Shown: positions 27,988 to 37,080, counted from the stretch's first letter. The stretch is DNA of 64,000 nucleotides from an uncultured Clostridium sp. (GCA_945865665.1 CAMBEE010000007.1:1-64000), one strand, 5' to 3'. Notes: a model not told the origin generated them from the letters alone. Made by a program: numbers and translations.

Positions 27988-29268
27988 GATTTAAAGAAAG
28001 GTGTTGGAAAAAATCAACAGGAAAATTTGCCAGAGAATACAGAAAATACGGATGCGGGTACAGAGGTAGCATTAAAAGATGGCTGGGATACAGAGACTAC
28101 AACAACAGTAAAAATACCGGATGGAACAGAAGTAACAGGGTTGGCAAAAGTTTCTACAGTATATGCAGTGTCAGATGGGAAAATAATACAGTACCAGTTC
28201 CAAAGGGATTTTACTATGTCGGCGGGACAAAAGATACAGGAATAATAATATTAGATAGCGAAGCTGATAAATATGAAAAAGGAAAAGATAAAACAACACA
28301 TGATTATGCAACACAGTTAAAAGGAAATCAATTTGTGTGGATACCATGCTCAGTAGACGAATATGTGAAAATAGATTTTGGAAGTAGTATGACAAATGCT
28401 GCTTCTTGGGACATGGAAACAAATACAGCAGAAAAAGAGCAAATTGAAAAATATGGTGGCTTTTATGTTGGAAGATATGAAGCTGGTGTATCAACTTTAG
28501 ATGAGTCAACAGGAACATTTAAAGATAGTGTTACATTTAGTAATAATGCATCATTATTTAATGCAGTTGAAATTCAATCAGGAATAAATGGTTGGGGCTG
28601 GCAAAATTACGATTTTATAGCGAGGGGAAAATTAATACCAGATTCAAATTACAAAAATAAAGCAACAGGAAATATAGTAGAAAAAGCAAATAGTATACCT
28701 TATTATCACGCAGATTATTATACAGCAGTAGAAATGAGTGATAGATTATATAGTAAAAATTCATTTGTAAAAAGTGGGTTAATGACAGGAACTCAATGGG
28801 ATATGATAATGAAATTTTTAAGTGATAAAACAGATTATTCTGATATGAAAAGTACAAGTTGGGGAAATTGTAGTGATACATCTTTAACTAACTTAAGAGG
28901 ATACTATACAAATGTTACATCTGCTGGAGTAACAGATGGATTTAAAAGTGTAACAGATTCAAGTAAACCATTAACAAATTCAGGAATAAGGAAAAATGGT
29001 TATGCATATGTTCTGTTGACAACTGGTTCAACAGAACAAGTGTTAAGGAAAGGTTTGTATGAAATTACTGGAAATTTGTGGGAATGGATACAAGAAGCAT
29101 CTTATATATCAAATTTTAGTTATAATACAACTTATAATACATATAACCTTCGTGGTCGGTTCTTTTCATAATGGATATGAAGGTTATCCGGCTTGATATC
29201 GTGTATCTGATTATGCTTCTGAGGCTGATACGCATCTCGGCTTTCGTCCTGTACTTTATATAAAATAA
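27988..29268 (+). pseudogene. FGE-sulfatase/SUMF1-like domain gene, broken or recoded
   Basis: The parts belong to one FGE-like (C-type lectin fold) protein: VPVPKGFYYVGGTKDTGIII, then GNQFVWIPCSVDEYVK, GGFYVGRYEAG, GLMTGTQWDMIM, GNLWEWIQEA, LRGGSFHNGYEGYPA and HLGFRPVLYIK. Joining them needs three repairs. One A is missing in the run near 28183 (GGGAAAATAAT instead of five A). The C of an in-frame CGG at 29157 must be skipped. A TGA at 29194 interrupts YPA-YRVSD. No start codon with ribosome site is visible for the 5' part; the frame opens at 27988. The last 120 bases are richer in CGT, CTC and GGC codons than the rest of the window. Most likely a decayed gene, possibly with one true CGG shift. 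Confidence 0.7.
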
Positions 29269-29274
29269 GTATAT

Positions 29275-29329
29275 TGTCGAAATCTGACGAACGATTTTTA
29301 TTGATTTTTCAAGAAAATCATGGTAATAT
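29275..29329 (+). promoter_or_regulatory. Tandem 0A-type boxes and promoter of the first Rpn gene
   Basis: TGTCGAA at 29275 and TGACGAA at 29285 lie exactly 10 bases apart and both fit the TGNCGAA Spo0A box. TTGATT at 29301, a 17-base spacer and TAATAT at 29324 follow. Confidence 0.65.
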
Positions 29330-29559
29330 ATGACTATGCAATTTATTTGACAATTGTATAGTCAAAATTTTTAAAAATAAAATTGAATTTTAAAATAAAA
29401 ATTAAATCTAGCTACTTTGGAAGGACAAAAATATTTTAATTAATTTAATCTAATTTATTATTTCTAAATTTTAAGATTAAAAATTAAGTTCAAAATTTAA
29501 ATCGAAAATACCCAAAAGTATTGAGAAAATAAGACAAGGATGGAGGTGCATTTTTTATA

Positions 29560-29637
29560 GTGCAAATTGTCAATAAAATTGTAAATACAATTAATAAATA
29601 TTTACTAAATAGTATTGCCAAAAGCAAAAATATTTAG
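29560..29637 (+). CDS. Conserved 25-residue leader ORF before the first Rpn gene
   Basis: GTG-initiated peptide VQIVNKIVNTINKYLLNSIAK followed by SKNI. TGGAGGTG lies 13 bases upstream, slightly far. The same ORF exists in the leader of the second Rpn gene with four residue changes and one silent change, and the same stop. The peptide would be an amphipathic helix. It could be a leader peptide or a small toxin; evidence is conservation between the two copies only. Confidence 0.4.
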   Translation: MQIVNKIVNTINKYLLNSIAKSKNI

Positions 29638-29658
29638 TATAATTAGAAAGGACAGTAT

Positions 29659-30582
29659 ATGGTAAAAGAAAAAACAAACAAAGTAGAAAGATTACCAATT
29701 ACAAATGATTATATATTTAAAAGAGTATTTGCATTTGAAGGAAATGAAAGTATATTAAAAGATTTTTTGGAAGCAATTTTAAAGAAGGACATTAAAGAAG
29801 TAGAAATAAAAAATCCAGAAATAATACCTTACGAAAAAGATGAAAAACGAGGACTATTAGATATAAAAGCTCAAATAGATGATGGAACAATTTTAGACAT
29901 AGAGATGCAAATGGAAGATGAGAAAAATACAGAAGAAAGAGGAACGGAATATTTAGGCAAAATGATATCAGAACAGCTACAAGAAGGAGAAGAATATATA
30001 AAATTAAAAAAGAGTATAGTAATATTTATAACAAATTATAATTTCTTAAAAAGGAATAGTTACCATAGTGTGGGAAAAGTAAAATTTGATGAAACATTAC
30101 CAGAAGAATATGTAAATATGGGATATAAAGAAGAAGACGAAATAGCATCAAAATACATAGAGTTTCATTATATAGAATTACCAAAATATAAGAAAAAAGA
30201 ACCATCAAAATTTACAAAATTAGACCAATGGATGTGTATATTTACACAAAATGAGGAGGGGATTATTTTGGCAGAGAAAGAAAATAAAGAAATAAAAAAA
30301 GCAATAAGAGCTTTAGACTTTATAAGTGCAGACCCAAAGGAAAGAGAAAGGCACAATTCTATATTAATGGCAGAGATTAATAGAAGAACTAGTGAGCATA
30401 ATTTTTTTGAAGCTGGGAAAGAAGAACGGAATCCAAAAGGGAAGATATGAGCGGAATAAAGGAACGGAATAAGAAAAACAGCAAAAGAAATGTTAAATGA
30501 GAATATTCCAATAGAAACAATAATGAAGATTACAAAATTAACAAAAGAAGAACTATTAGAAATAAAAAACAATAATAAATAA
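29659..30582 (+). CDS. Rpn family recombination-promoting nuclease/transposase, three CGG shift sites
   Basis: A PD-(D/E)XK nuclease (PDDEXK_2). The catalytic core is seen in KRGLLDIKAQIDDGTILDIEMQM, where Asp and the ExQ motif lie. The N-terminus NDYIFKRVFAFEGNESILKDFL is typical. Zero frame ends soon after 30427 (GAA-CGG-AAT). Skipping C at 30427, 30452 and 30465 restores a GIQKGRYEGIKEGIRK linker and the helical tail TAKEMLNENIPIETIMKITK, with stop at 30580. The product is then 306 residues. All three sites recur at equivalent places in the paralogue at 60473. The 350-base leader is also shared. Confidence 0.88.
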
Positions 30583-30596
30583 AATAATATATATAT

Positions 30597-30650
30597 AAAG
30601 CGGAATAAATGAGGCTACTTTTTTAGCAGCCGCATTTATTCCGCTTTTTT
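30597..30650. terminator. Bidirectional terminator
   Basis: AAAGCGGAATAAATG pairs with CATTTATTCCGCTTT, with A and T runs at either side. It can serve the Rpn gene and the convergent lipoprotein gene. Confidence 0.88.
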
Positions 30651-30655
30651 AAATA

Positions 30656-31264
30656 CTAGAATTGACAGATATAATTATTACTAGGATAAATGGCTGAATT
30701 TTTTTCGTCATCTGAAAGACTATCAAAATTTTCTACATAATGACTATATTCGCCTTCTTTACAATCTGAAATTTCCTTAATTGAAACAGCAATTATTGAA
30801 TTATCAGTTTTCTTAAAAAGAACATAATTAGTTGATAATCCATAAAATGTTCCTTCTTTGTATACAAGTGATTGAAAAGAAACACCATTTGCGCCAGTAT
30901 TATGAATGATTGTAATAAAATTTTCTGAGTCGTCCATCATAACTACTTCATAGAAATCATTTGGAGCATCAAATGTATAAACTTTTTTTGAATAATCTGT
31001 TAAATGATATACTCCATTTGGTTCATAACATAAAGCATTATCTTGACGAAATGCCAATACATCACTTATCATATTTTCAATTTTGTGCCAGTCTGAGGTG
31101 TCTGAAAACTTTTCGTTAAGAGCAGTTTTATTTTCTGTTCTAGTTTCCTTTTGAGCCTCAGTTACGGTTTCATCCTTTTTTTCTGTCATTGTAGTATTCC
31201 GTGATGATGCACATCCTGTACAAATCACCATCATTGTTGCAACAAACATCATTAATTTTTTCAT
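30656..31264 (-). CDS. Putative lipoprotein
   Basis: A 202-residue protein with a short signal MKKLMMFVATMMVICTGC, where the Cys at position 18 is the likely lipid anchor, a charged Thr/Glu/Lys linker, and a soluble domain (WHKIENMISDVLAFRQDNALCYEPNGVYHLTDYS) of unknown family. Codon 22 is an in-frame CGG (31201-31199) with an intact frame after it: a +1 shift here would end after four codons. It is the only in-frame CGG I found that does not mark a shift. CTCCT-type ribosome site and a TTGACC-N17-TATAAT promoter precede it. Confidence 0.75.
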   Translation of the reverse strand: MKKLMMFVATMMVICTGCASSRNTTMTEKKDETVTEAQKETRTENKTALNEKFSDTSDWHKIENMISDVLAFRQDNALCYEPNGVYHLTDYSKKVYTFDAPNDFYEVVMMDDSENFITIIHNTGANGVSFQSLVYKEGTFYGLSTNYVLFKKTDNSIIAVSIKEISDCKEGEYSHYVENFDSLSDDEKNSAIYPSNNYICQF

Positions 31265-31322
31265 ATTGTCTTCCTCCTGTTTTGTGTGATGTTTTATGAA
31301 CTATTTAATTGTAACTAATAAT

Positions 31323-31351
31323 ATTATATCATATTTTATATCGAGGGTCAA
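31323..31351 (-). promoter_or_regulatory. Sigma-A promoter of the lipoprotein gene
   Basis: On the minus strand TTGACC (31351-31346), a 17-base spacer and TATAAT (31328-31323). Confidence 0.75.
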
Positions 31352-31376
31352 ATTACAGTAGACATAATATTTAAAT

Positions 31377-31405
31377 TTGACAATTTCTAGAAATTATAGT
31401 ATAAT
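31377..31405 (+). promoter_or_regulatory. Strong sigma-A promoter with a 375-base leader before rnj
   Basis: TTGACA (31377-31382), 17-base spacer, TATAAT (31400-31405). No open frame with a good ribosome site lies between here and RNase J. The transcript would have an AT-rich leader of about 370 bases, or this could be a separate small RNA. I see no terminator before the gene. Confidence 0.7.
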
Positions 31406-31780
31406 ACAAAAGATGTTGCCAAAGGGCACAAGAATGAGATTTTATAAAACCAAAATTTTAAAGAAAAATAAAAAGAGAACGGATTAAAAATTAAAACAAA
31501 AGATAAGATATAAAGAGAAATTTAAATATCATTATGTTATTAGTAAAATTAACAAATTTGTAAAAATATTTTTATAATAATATATATAGATTTAATTATA
31601 TAAATTTAATGTATTAATAAAAAATGAAAAATTAAAAGTGTTTTATGTGTGAATATTATTAATTTAAATTTTGTAATTATGCTAAAAACTAAAAAAACAC
31701 GGTTTTATTAAAATTGAATATAGAATATTTTAAAGAAAAAGAAGCTTTAAAACTAAAATGAAAAGAAAGAGAGGAAAATT

Positions 31781-33778
31781 ATGGCAGAAGAAAAATTGAA
31801 TAAAAAAGAAGAGAGAAAGCCAAAAGCACCCAGAAGAACAACAAATAAAAAGGTGCAAGATAAAAAACAAGAGATAAAAGAGAAAAAAGAAGAGACAGGA
31901 GTTCAAAGAGAAGAAAAAAGTACGAGAATTTCAAATAGTACAAAAAATTCAAATAGTACAAGAAATACAAGGACAACAAGAAGAACAAGAACTACAAGAA
32001 AACCAAGAGAAAGTAAAGTACAAGAGAATACAGAATTACAAGAATCAAGAGAGCTAGTTGTAAGGGGAGAAAGTGCAATTGTAGAAAGAAAATCTGCAAG
32101 AAGAAATAATATTTTTAAAAAATCAAAACTAAAAATTATTCCATTAGGTGGATTACATGAAGTTGGAAAAAATATCACAGTATTTGAATATGATGATGAA
32201 ATAATAGTAGTTGACTGTGGTTTGTCATTCCCAGATGACGATATGCTTGGGGTAGACTTAGTTATACCTGATATCACATATTTACAAAGAAATGAAGAAA
32301 AAATTAAAGGATTAATAATAACACATGGACACGAAGATCATATAGGAAGTGTGCCATATTTATTAAAACAAATAAATATTCCAGTATATGCACCAAAACT
32401 AGCAATGGGATTAATAAGAAATAAATTAGAGGAACATAGAATTTTAAGAAGTTCAACATTAGTTGAAGTAACACAAGGTCAAAAAATCAAATTTGGTAAA
32501 TATTTTGAGGTTGAATTTATCAGAAGTACACATAGTATACCAGATTCAGTAATGCTAGCAATAAAAACACCAGTTGGAACAATTTTACACACAGGTGACT
32601 TTAAAGTTGATTACACACCAATAGATGGAAAAATAATGGACCTTGGAAGAATTGCAGAACTTGGAAATGAAGGAATTTTAGCATTGATGTCAGATAGTAC
32701 AAATGCTGAAAGAAAAGGATTTACAATGTCTGAAAGTTCGATAGGACCAGTATTTGACGAATTATTTGATGGATGTACAAAGAGAATTGTTGTTGCAACA
32801 TTTGCATCAAATGTACACAGAGTTCAACAAATAGTAAGTTCAGCAGTAAAATATCACAGAAAAATTGCAATATGTGGTAGAAGTATGATAAATATGATTT
32901 CAACTGCAAAAGAGTTAGGATATATAGATTGTCCAGATGATATATTTATTGATATAGACACAATGTCAACATATAATGACGAACAATTAGTAATTATAAC
33001 AACTGGTAGCCAAGGTGAGACAATGTCTGCATTAACAAGAATGGCAGCAGGTGACCATAGAAAAGTTAAAATTACACCAAATGATTTAGTTATAATTTCT
33101 GCAAACCCAATACCAGGAAATGAAAAATCAGTTTCAAAGGTAATTGATGATTTAATGCAAATAGGTGCAGAGGTTGTATATAGTGCATTAGCAGATGTTC
33201 ACGTTTCAGGACATGCCTGCCAAGAAGAACAAAAATTGATATTTGCACTTTCAAAACCAAAATTCTTTATACCGGTTCATGGTGAATATAGACAATTAAA
33301 AGCACATGGGGAAACTGCTCAAATGATGGGTATTCCAGCTAAAAATATTGTTATGATGGAAAATGGTAGAATTGTTGAGCTAGACGAAAATGACATCAAA
33401 TTAGGTGGAATGGTTCCAAATGGTAGAGTTTTAGTTGATGGACTTGGTGTTGGAGATGTTGGAAATATTGTTTTAAGAGATAGACAACATTTATCACAAG
33501 ATGGTTTAATTGTTATTGTTTTAACAATGGATTCTTCAACAGGTGAAGTAGTTGCAGGACCTGATGTTATTTCAAGAGGTTTTGTATATGTTAGAGAATC
33601 AGAGAACTTAATGGATGATGTTAAAAATGTTGTTAGACATGAAATTGGAAAATGTGAGGAAAAAGGAATAAGAGACTGGTCAACTATTAAGTCAACAGTT
33701 AGAGAAAATCTAAGAGATTATATTTTCTCTAAAACAAAGAGAAATCCTATGATAATTCCAATTATTATGGAAGTATAA
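31781..33778 (+). CDS. rnj: Ribonuclease J
   Basis: A 665-residue metallo-beta-lactamase/beta-CASP nuclease for mRNA decay. The catalytic core starts at LKIIPLGGLHEVGKN (about residue 115) with HGHEDHIG as the zinc motif, HTGDFKVDYTP, SDSTNAERKGFT, and a C-terminal SHAxQEEQ-like segment with HGEYRQLKAH. The first 110 residues form a basic, low-complexity extension rich in Arg, Lys and Thr (NTRTTRRTRTTRKPRE), likely an RNA-binding tail; many RNase J proteins lack it. AGAGAGG precedes the ATG. The TAA stop is overlapped by a family A repeat. Confidence 0.96.
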   Translation: MAEEKLNKKEERKPKAPRRTTNKKVQDKKQEIKEKKEETGVQREEKSTRISNSTKNSNSTRNTRTTRRTRTTRKPRESKVQENTELQESRELVVRGESAIVERKSARRNNIFKKSKLKIIPLGGLHEVGKNITVFEYDDEIIVVDCGLSFPDDDMLGVDLVIPDITYLQRNEEKIKGLIITHGHEDHIGSVPYLLKQINIPVYAPKLAMGLIRNKLEEHRILRSSTLVEVTQGQKIKFGKYFEVEFIRSTHSIPDSVMLAIKTPVGTILHTGDFKVDYTPIDGKIMDLGRIAELGNEGILALMSDSTNAERKGFTMSESSIGPVFDELFDGCTKRIVVATFASNVHRVQQIVSSAVKYHRKIAICGRSMINMISTAKELGYIDCPDDIFIDIDTMSTYNDEQLVIITTGSQGETMSALTRMAAGDHRKVKITPNDLVIISANPIPGNEKSVSKVIDDLMQIGAEVVYSALADVHVSGHACQEEQKLIFALSKPKFFIPVHGEYRQLKAHGETAQMMGIPAKNIVMMENGRIVELDENDIKLGGMVPNGRVLVDGLGVGDVGNIVLRDRQHLSQDGLIVIVLTMDSSTGEVVAGPDVISRGFVYVRESENLMDDVKNVVRHEIGKCEEKGIRDWSTIKSTVRENLRDYIFSKTKRNPMIIPIIMEV

Positions 33779-33862
33779 ACCATTGGGGACGTTCTCAAAT
33801 TGGTTGAAAAATTTTATTAAAAACCATTGGGGACGTTCTCAAATTAGTTGAAAAATTTTATT
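33778..33862. repeat. Family A REP-like copies, left of RAYT2
   Basis: Two direct copies of AACCATTGGGGACGTTCTC followed by AAATTGGTTGAA, at 33778 and 33822, in the same orientation. The first begins on the last base of the RNase J stop codon. Confidence 0.9.
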
Positions 33863-33944
33863 AAATAACCAAAGAAAAAATTGGGGAAAATTAAATTGAA
33901 TAAAAAGGTGGGACTAAAACTTTTGAAAAGGAGTAATTAATAGT

Positions 33945-34718
33945 ATGCCAAGAAATTCAAGAAAAAATTTTCCGGGGCTTTTTCATCATATAATGTCTCA
34001 AGGAATAAATAAAGAATATATTTTTGATGATGATAATTTGAAAAGAAAATATATAAATATAATTAATGAAAAATTACAAGAAAATAATGTTAATATAATA
34101 TCGTATTGTATTATGGATAATCATGTTCATATGTTAATCAATGTTCAAAAAATTGAAGATATGTGCAGGTTTATGCAACAGGTTAATACAAGTTATGCAA
34201 GATTCTATAATAAATTTTATGGTAGGGTTGGATACGTTTTTAGAAATAGATATCTTTCAAAATCAATTTTGGATGAAAGACAACTAAAAAAATGTACTGT
34301 GTATATTCATAAAAATCCGGTGGTTGCTGAAATGGTAAAGAAGGAAGAAGATTATAGTTTTTCTAGTTATAATGAATATTTGCAAGGAATAAATGCATTT
34401 TCAATAATATCTTCAAATGCACGAGAGATGCTATTTGGAGATGTTTCAAGTGATGAATTTAAAAATTATTTTAAAGAGATGCATAACTACAAAGATTATG
34501 AATTAAAAGAATTTGATGATTTTGAAGAAAAAGAGGATCTAGAAAAAATAATAAATAGGTATTCTAAATTTTCGGACAAAGAAAAAATAATTAAATTAAA
34601 TGTTGAAGAGAAATTTTCTGAAAGAAAGTTAGCGGAAATTTTTAAAATGACAAGATATGAAATAAGAAAAATTTTAAAACAAGGGGAATATACAGATAAA
34701 ACAAATAAACCAAATTAA
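33945..34718 (+). CDS. REP-associated tyrosine transposase (RAYT2)
   Basis: A 257-residue HUH-type protein. CIMDNHVHMLINVQ carries the HUH motif and TSYARFYNKFYGRVGYVFRNRY holds the catalytic Tyr. A C-terminal extension (about 170-257) ends in an HTH-like KFSERKLAEIFKMTRYEIRKIL. It is clearly related to RAYT1 but diverged. GGGGACGTT repeats lie on both sides in opposite orientation, and its TAA stop is part of the right-hand copy. AAAAGGAG precedes the ATG. Confidence 0.9.
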   Translation: MPRNSRKNFPGLFHHIMSQGINKEYIFDDDNLKRKYINIINEKLQENNVNIISYCIMDNHVHMLINVQKIEDMCRFMQQVNTSYARFYNKFYGRVGYVFRNRYLSKSILDERQLKKCTVYIHKNPVVAEMVKKEEDYSFSSYNEYLQGINAFSIISSNAREMLFGDVSSDEFKNYFKEMHNYKDYELKEFDDFEEKEDLEKIINRYSKFSDKEKIIKLNVEEKFSERKLAEIFKMTRYEIRKILKQGEYTDKTNKPN

Positions 34719-34737
34719 CAACGTCCCCATTGGTTGA
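34715..34737. repeat. Family A REP-like copy, right of RAYT2
   Basis: TTAACAACGTCCCCATTGGT, the inverted counterpart of the copies at 33778. It overlaps the RAYT2 stop codon. Confidence 0.85.
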
Positions 34738-34751
34738 AGGGAGAATAGAAA

Positions 34752-36392
34752 ATGGATTATAAAGATTTAGCAAATTTAATATTTCCAGATGCAAAGGAAA
34801 TATCATATTATGAAGAAAAATATCCAGAAAGAGATTTACCAGAAGGAGCAATAGTAACAAGATTTGCTCCTAGTCCAACTGGATTTGTACATATTGGAGG
34901 ATTGTATCAATCATTAATAGCAAGGAAATTGGCTTCACAAACAAATGGAGTATTTTTCTTAAGAGTTGAAGATACAGACCAAAAAAGAGAAGTTGAAAAT
35001 GCAGTATCTGGAATAGTAACTTCTTTAAAAGATTTTGCAATTGAGCCAGATGAAGGAATGATTTCTGAAGATGAGGGAAAAGGAAATTATGGACCATATA
35101 AACAAAGTCAAAGAAAAGAAATTTATCAAGCATATGCAAAATATCTAATTGAACAAGGTAAAGCATATCCATGTTTCTGTACACCTGAAGATGTAGAAGA
35201 AATAAGGGCAAAACAAGAAGCTGCAAAGATCAGACCTGGATATTATGGTGTATGGGCAAAATGTAGAACAGTAACAGTTGAAGAGGCTATAAAAAGAATC
35301 CAAAATGGTGAAAACTATATAATCAGATTCAAATCTCTAGGAAGAGAAGACAGAAAAATACAACATCACGATGTAATTAAAGGAAAGGTTGATTTTCCAG
35401 AAAATGACCAAGATATAGTTATAATAAAAGCTGATGGTTTACCAACATATCATTTTGCACATGCAGTTGATGACCACTTAATGCATACAACACATGTAAT
35501 AAGAGGAGATGAATGGTTATCTTCAGTTCCATTACATTTGCAATTATTCCATGAATTAGGATTTAAAGCTCCTAAATATGCACACATTGCACCAATTATG
35601 AAAAATGATAATGGAAACAAGAGAAAATTAAGTAAAAGAAAAGATGCAGAAGCTGCTGTAAGTTACTATGCAGAAGAAGGGATTCCAGCAGAAGCTGTTA
35701 AAGAATATTTAATGAATATTGCAAATTCTACATTCGAAAATTGGAGAAGAGCAAACCCAGATAAATCAATGGATGAGTTCCAATTGCAATTAAATAAAAT
35801 GAGTGTTAGTGGGGCATTATTTGATATGGTCAAATTATTAGATGTATCAAAAACAGTAATATCAAAAATGTCTGCAGAAGAAGTATATGAAAATGCTTTA
35901 AATTGGGCTTCAAAATATGACCAAGAATTAGTAGAAATCTTAAAAGATAAGGAATATGCTTTAAAAGTTTTTGGTATAGAAAGAGGAAACAAAAAACCAA
36001 GAAAAGATATATCAAAATGGTCAGATGTTAAAGAAAATGTTGAATATATGTATAATGAATTATTTGAAAAAAACCAAGAAGAATACCCATTCCAAGTAAT
36101 TAATGATAAAGAATCAATTGAAAAAATTTTAAAATTATATGTTGAAAAATATTATGATGAAAATGATGATAAACAAACTTGGTTTGATAAAATAAAAGAG
36201 TTATCAGGTGAAATGGGCTATGCTAAAGAAGTTAAAGAATTTAAAGCAAACCCAGGAATGTATACAGCACATGTTGGTGATGTTAGTACAGTTCTAAGAG
36301 TTGCTTTAACAAAAAGAACTAATACACCAGATTTATATGAAATCATGAAAGTTCTTGGAAAAGAAGAGATAGAAAGACGTTTGAGACAATAG
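34752..36392 (+). CDS. gltX: Glutamyl-tRNA synthetase
   Basis: A 546-residue class I synthetase. The HIGH-like motif is FAPSPTGFVHIGG near residue 47 and the KMSKS-like motif is KRKLSKRKD near 292. The first 35 residues before FAPSPTG are an extra N-terminal stretch. The C-terminal anticodon-binding part follows. GAAGGGAG precedes the ATG. Whether it is discriminating or charges tRNA-Gln too cannot be decided here, but the lone tRNA-Gln at 5.4 kb makes the question relevant. The TAG stop lies inside a family B repeat. Confidence 0.95.
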   Translation: MDYKDLANLIFPDAKEISYYEEKYPERDLPEGAIVTRFAPSPTGFVHIGGLYQSLIARKLASQTNGVFFLRVEDTDQKREVENAVSGIVTSLKDFAIEPDEGMISEDEGKGNYGPYKQSQRKEIYQAYAKYLIEQGKAYPCFCTPEDVEEIRAKQEAAKIRPGYYGVWAKCRTVTVEEAIKRIQNGENYIIRFKSLGREDRKIQHHDVIKGKVDFPENDQDIVIIKADGLPTYHFAHAVDDHLMHTTHVIRGDEWLSSVPLHLQLFHELGFKAPKYAHIAPIMKNDNGNKRKLSKRKDAEAAVSYYAEEGIPAEAVKEYLMNIANSTFENWRRANPDKSMDEFQLQLNKMSVSGALFDMVKLLDVSKTVISKMSAEEVYENALNWASKYDQELVEILKDKEYALKVFGIERGNKKPRKDISKWSDVKENVEYMYNELFEKNQEEYPFQVINDKESIEKILKLYVEKYYDENDDKQTWFDKIKELSGEMGYAKEVKEFKANPGMYTAHVGDVSTVLRVALTKRTNTPDLYEIMKVLGKEEIERRLRQ

Positions 36393-36413
36393 GGACAGTG
36401 CAAATTTGTCTCA
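36381..36413. repeat. Family B REP-like hairpin over the gltX stop
   Basis: TTGAGACAATAGGGACAGTG, then CAAATTTGTCTCA. Same plan as the copy at 22592, with TTGAGACAA pairing with TTTGTCTCA. The gltX stop TAG is inside. Confidence 0.85.
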
Positions 36414-36461
36414 TGATATATGTAGGAATTTGTTGAAAAAATTGTCTTGAGGTGATTTGAA

Positions 36462-36644
36462 ATGGATTATAATATTGGGGATATCGTTAGAACTAAAAAG
36501 CAACATCCTTGTGGAAGTAAATTGTGGGAAATAACCAGAGTTGGCGTTGATTTTAAATTGAAATGTCAAGGTTGTGGACACATCGTAATGGTTCCAAGGG
36601 AAAAAGCTTTGAAAATGATAACAAAGAAAATAGAAGACAAATGA
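36462..36644 (+). CDS. DUF951 family protein
   Basis: A 60-residue protein with the family pattern DIVRTKKQHPCGSKLWEITRVGVDFKLKCQGCGHIVMVPREK; the HPCGS and CQGCGH pairs suggest a small zinc-binding fold. Function unknown, widespread in Firmicutes. TTGAGGTG precedes the ATG. It ends in TGA inside a family A hairpin. Confidence 0.88.
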   Translation: MDYNIGDIVRTKKQHPCGSKLWEITRVGVDFKLKCQGCGHIVMVPREKALKMITKKIEDK

Positions 36645-36711
36645 ATCAGTGGGGACGTTGTTAAAATGGTTGAATTTTTCAACCATTTTAACAACGTCCC
36701 CACTGGTTCAT
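36641..36711. repeat. Family A REP-like hairpin
   Basis: ATGAATCAGTGGGGACGTTG and its inverted copy ending CAACGTCCCCACTGGTTCAT form a stem of about 30 base pairs. It overlaps the stop of the DUF951 gene. Confidence 0.9.
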
Positions 36712-36718
36712 AAAAAAA

Positions 36719-36759
36719 TGTCGAAAATTGACATCTTTTTCTTATGTACAACATAATAT
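36719..36759 (+). promoter_or_regulatory. 0A-type box and promoter-like elements
   Basis: TGTCGAA at 36719 is followed directly by TTGACA at 36728 and a CATAAT/TAATAT region near 36752. Spacing to the -10 is longer than ideal. It would drive the small membrane protein at 36806. Confidence 0.4.
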
Positions 36760-36805
36760 ATAGTATAACACATCAAATAAAAGTGTTATGCAGGAGGTGA
36801 CTTTT

Positions 36806-37075
36806 ATGGAGCCACAAGAAGTATTTTGCTATGACAAAAAAGAAGATAAATGCAATAACAATAAATGTTTTGGAATCATAACAGTAATATTAGCAATTGC
36901 TTTTTCATTTGTTGTTGGACTATTGGTTGGTGCAGCTGCAATAGCATCTGAAATATTAGCATCTTTTGGAGCAATAATAGTTTTAGCAGTTGTTTTGGGA
37001 TTACTTCTAATTTTATCTATTATATTACTAATTTGTAATAGAAAGAAAGATAAAAAAAGAAAATGTTGTTGCTAA
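36806..37075 (+). CDS. Small two-helix membrane protein, Cys-rich tail
   Basis: An 89-residue protein with a charged head, two hydrophobic helices (CFGIITVILAIAFSFVVGLL and IIVLAVVLGLLLILSIILL) and a basic tail ending in three cysteines (KKRKCCC). ATG at 36806 follows AGGAGGTGA at the right distance; an upstream ATG at 36788 precedes the ribosome site. The gene is bracketed by two near-identical family A hairpins. Function unknown. Confidence 0.7.
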   Translation: MEPQEVFCYDKKEDKCNNNKCFGIITVILAIAFSFVVGLLVGAAAIASEILASFGAIIVLAVVLGLLLILSIILLICNRKKDKKRKCCC

Positions 37076-37080
37076 AAGTG

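Noticed and set aside
28180..28195. A further recoding site in the FGE-like gene
   Set aside because: This break is a missing A in an A run, not a CGG. It is best explained by homopolymer mutation or error.
29194..29196. TGA as a sense codon (Trp) because of the in-frame TGA in the FGE-like gene
   Set aside because: Several clear genes end normally at TGA (dCMP deaminase, DUF951, polA), so TGA is a stop. The FGE-like gene has other damage.
35666..36015. Antisense frames inside gltX and many other genes
   Set aside because: They are hydrophobic or low-complexity shadows of well supported genes on the other strand, without ribosome sites.
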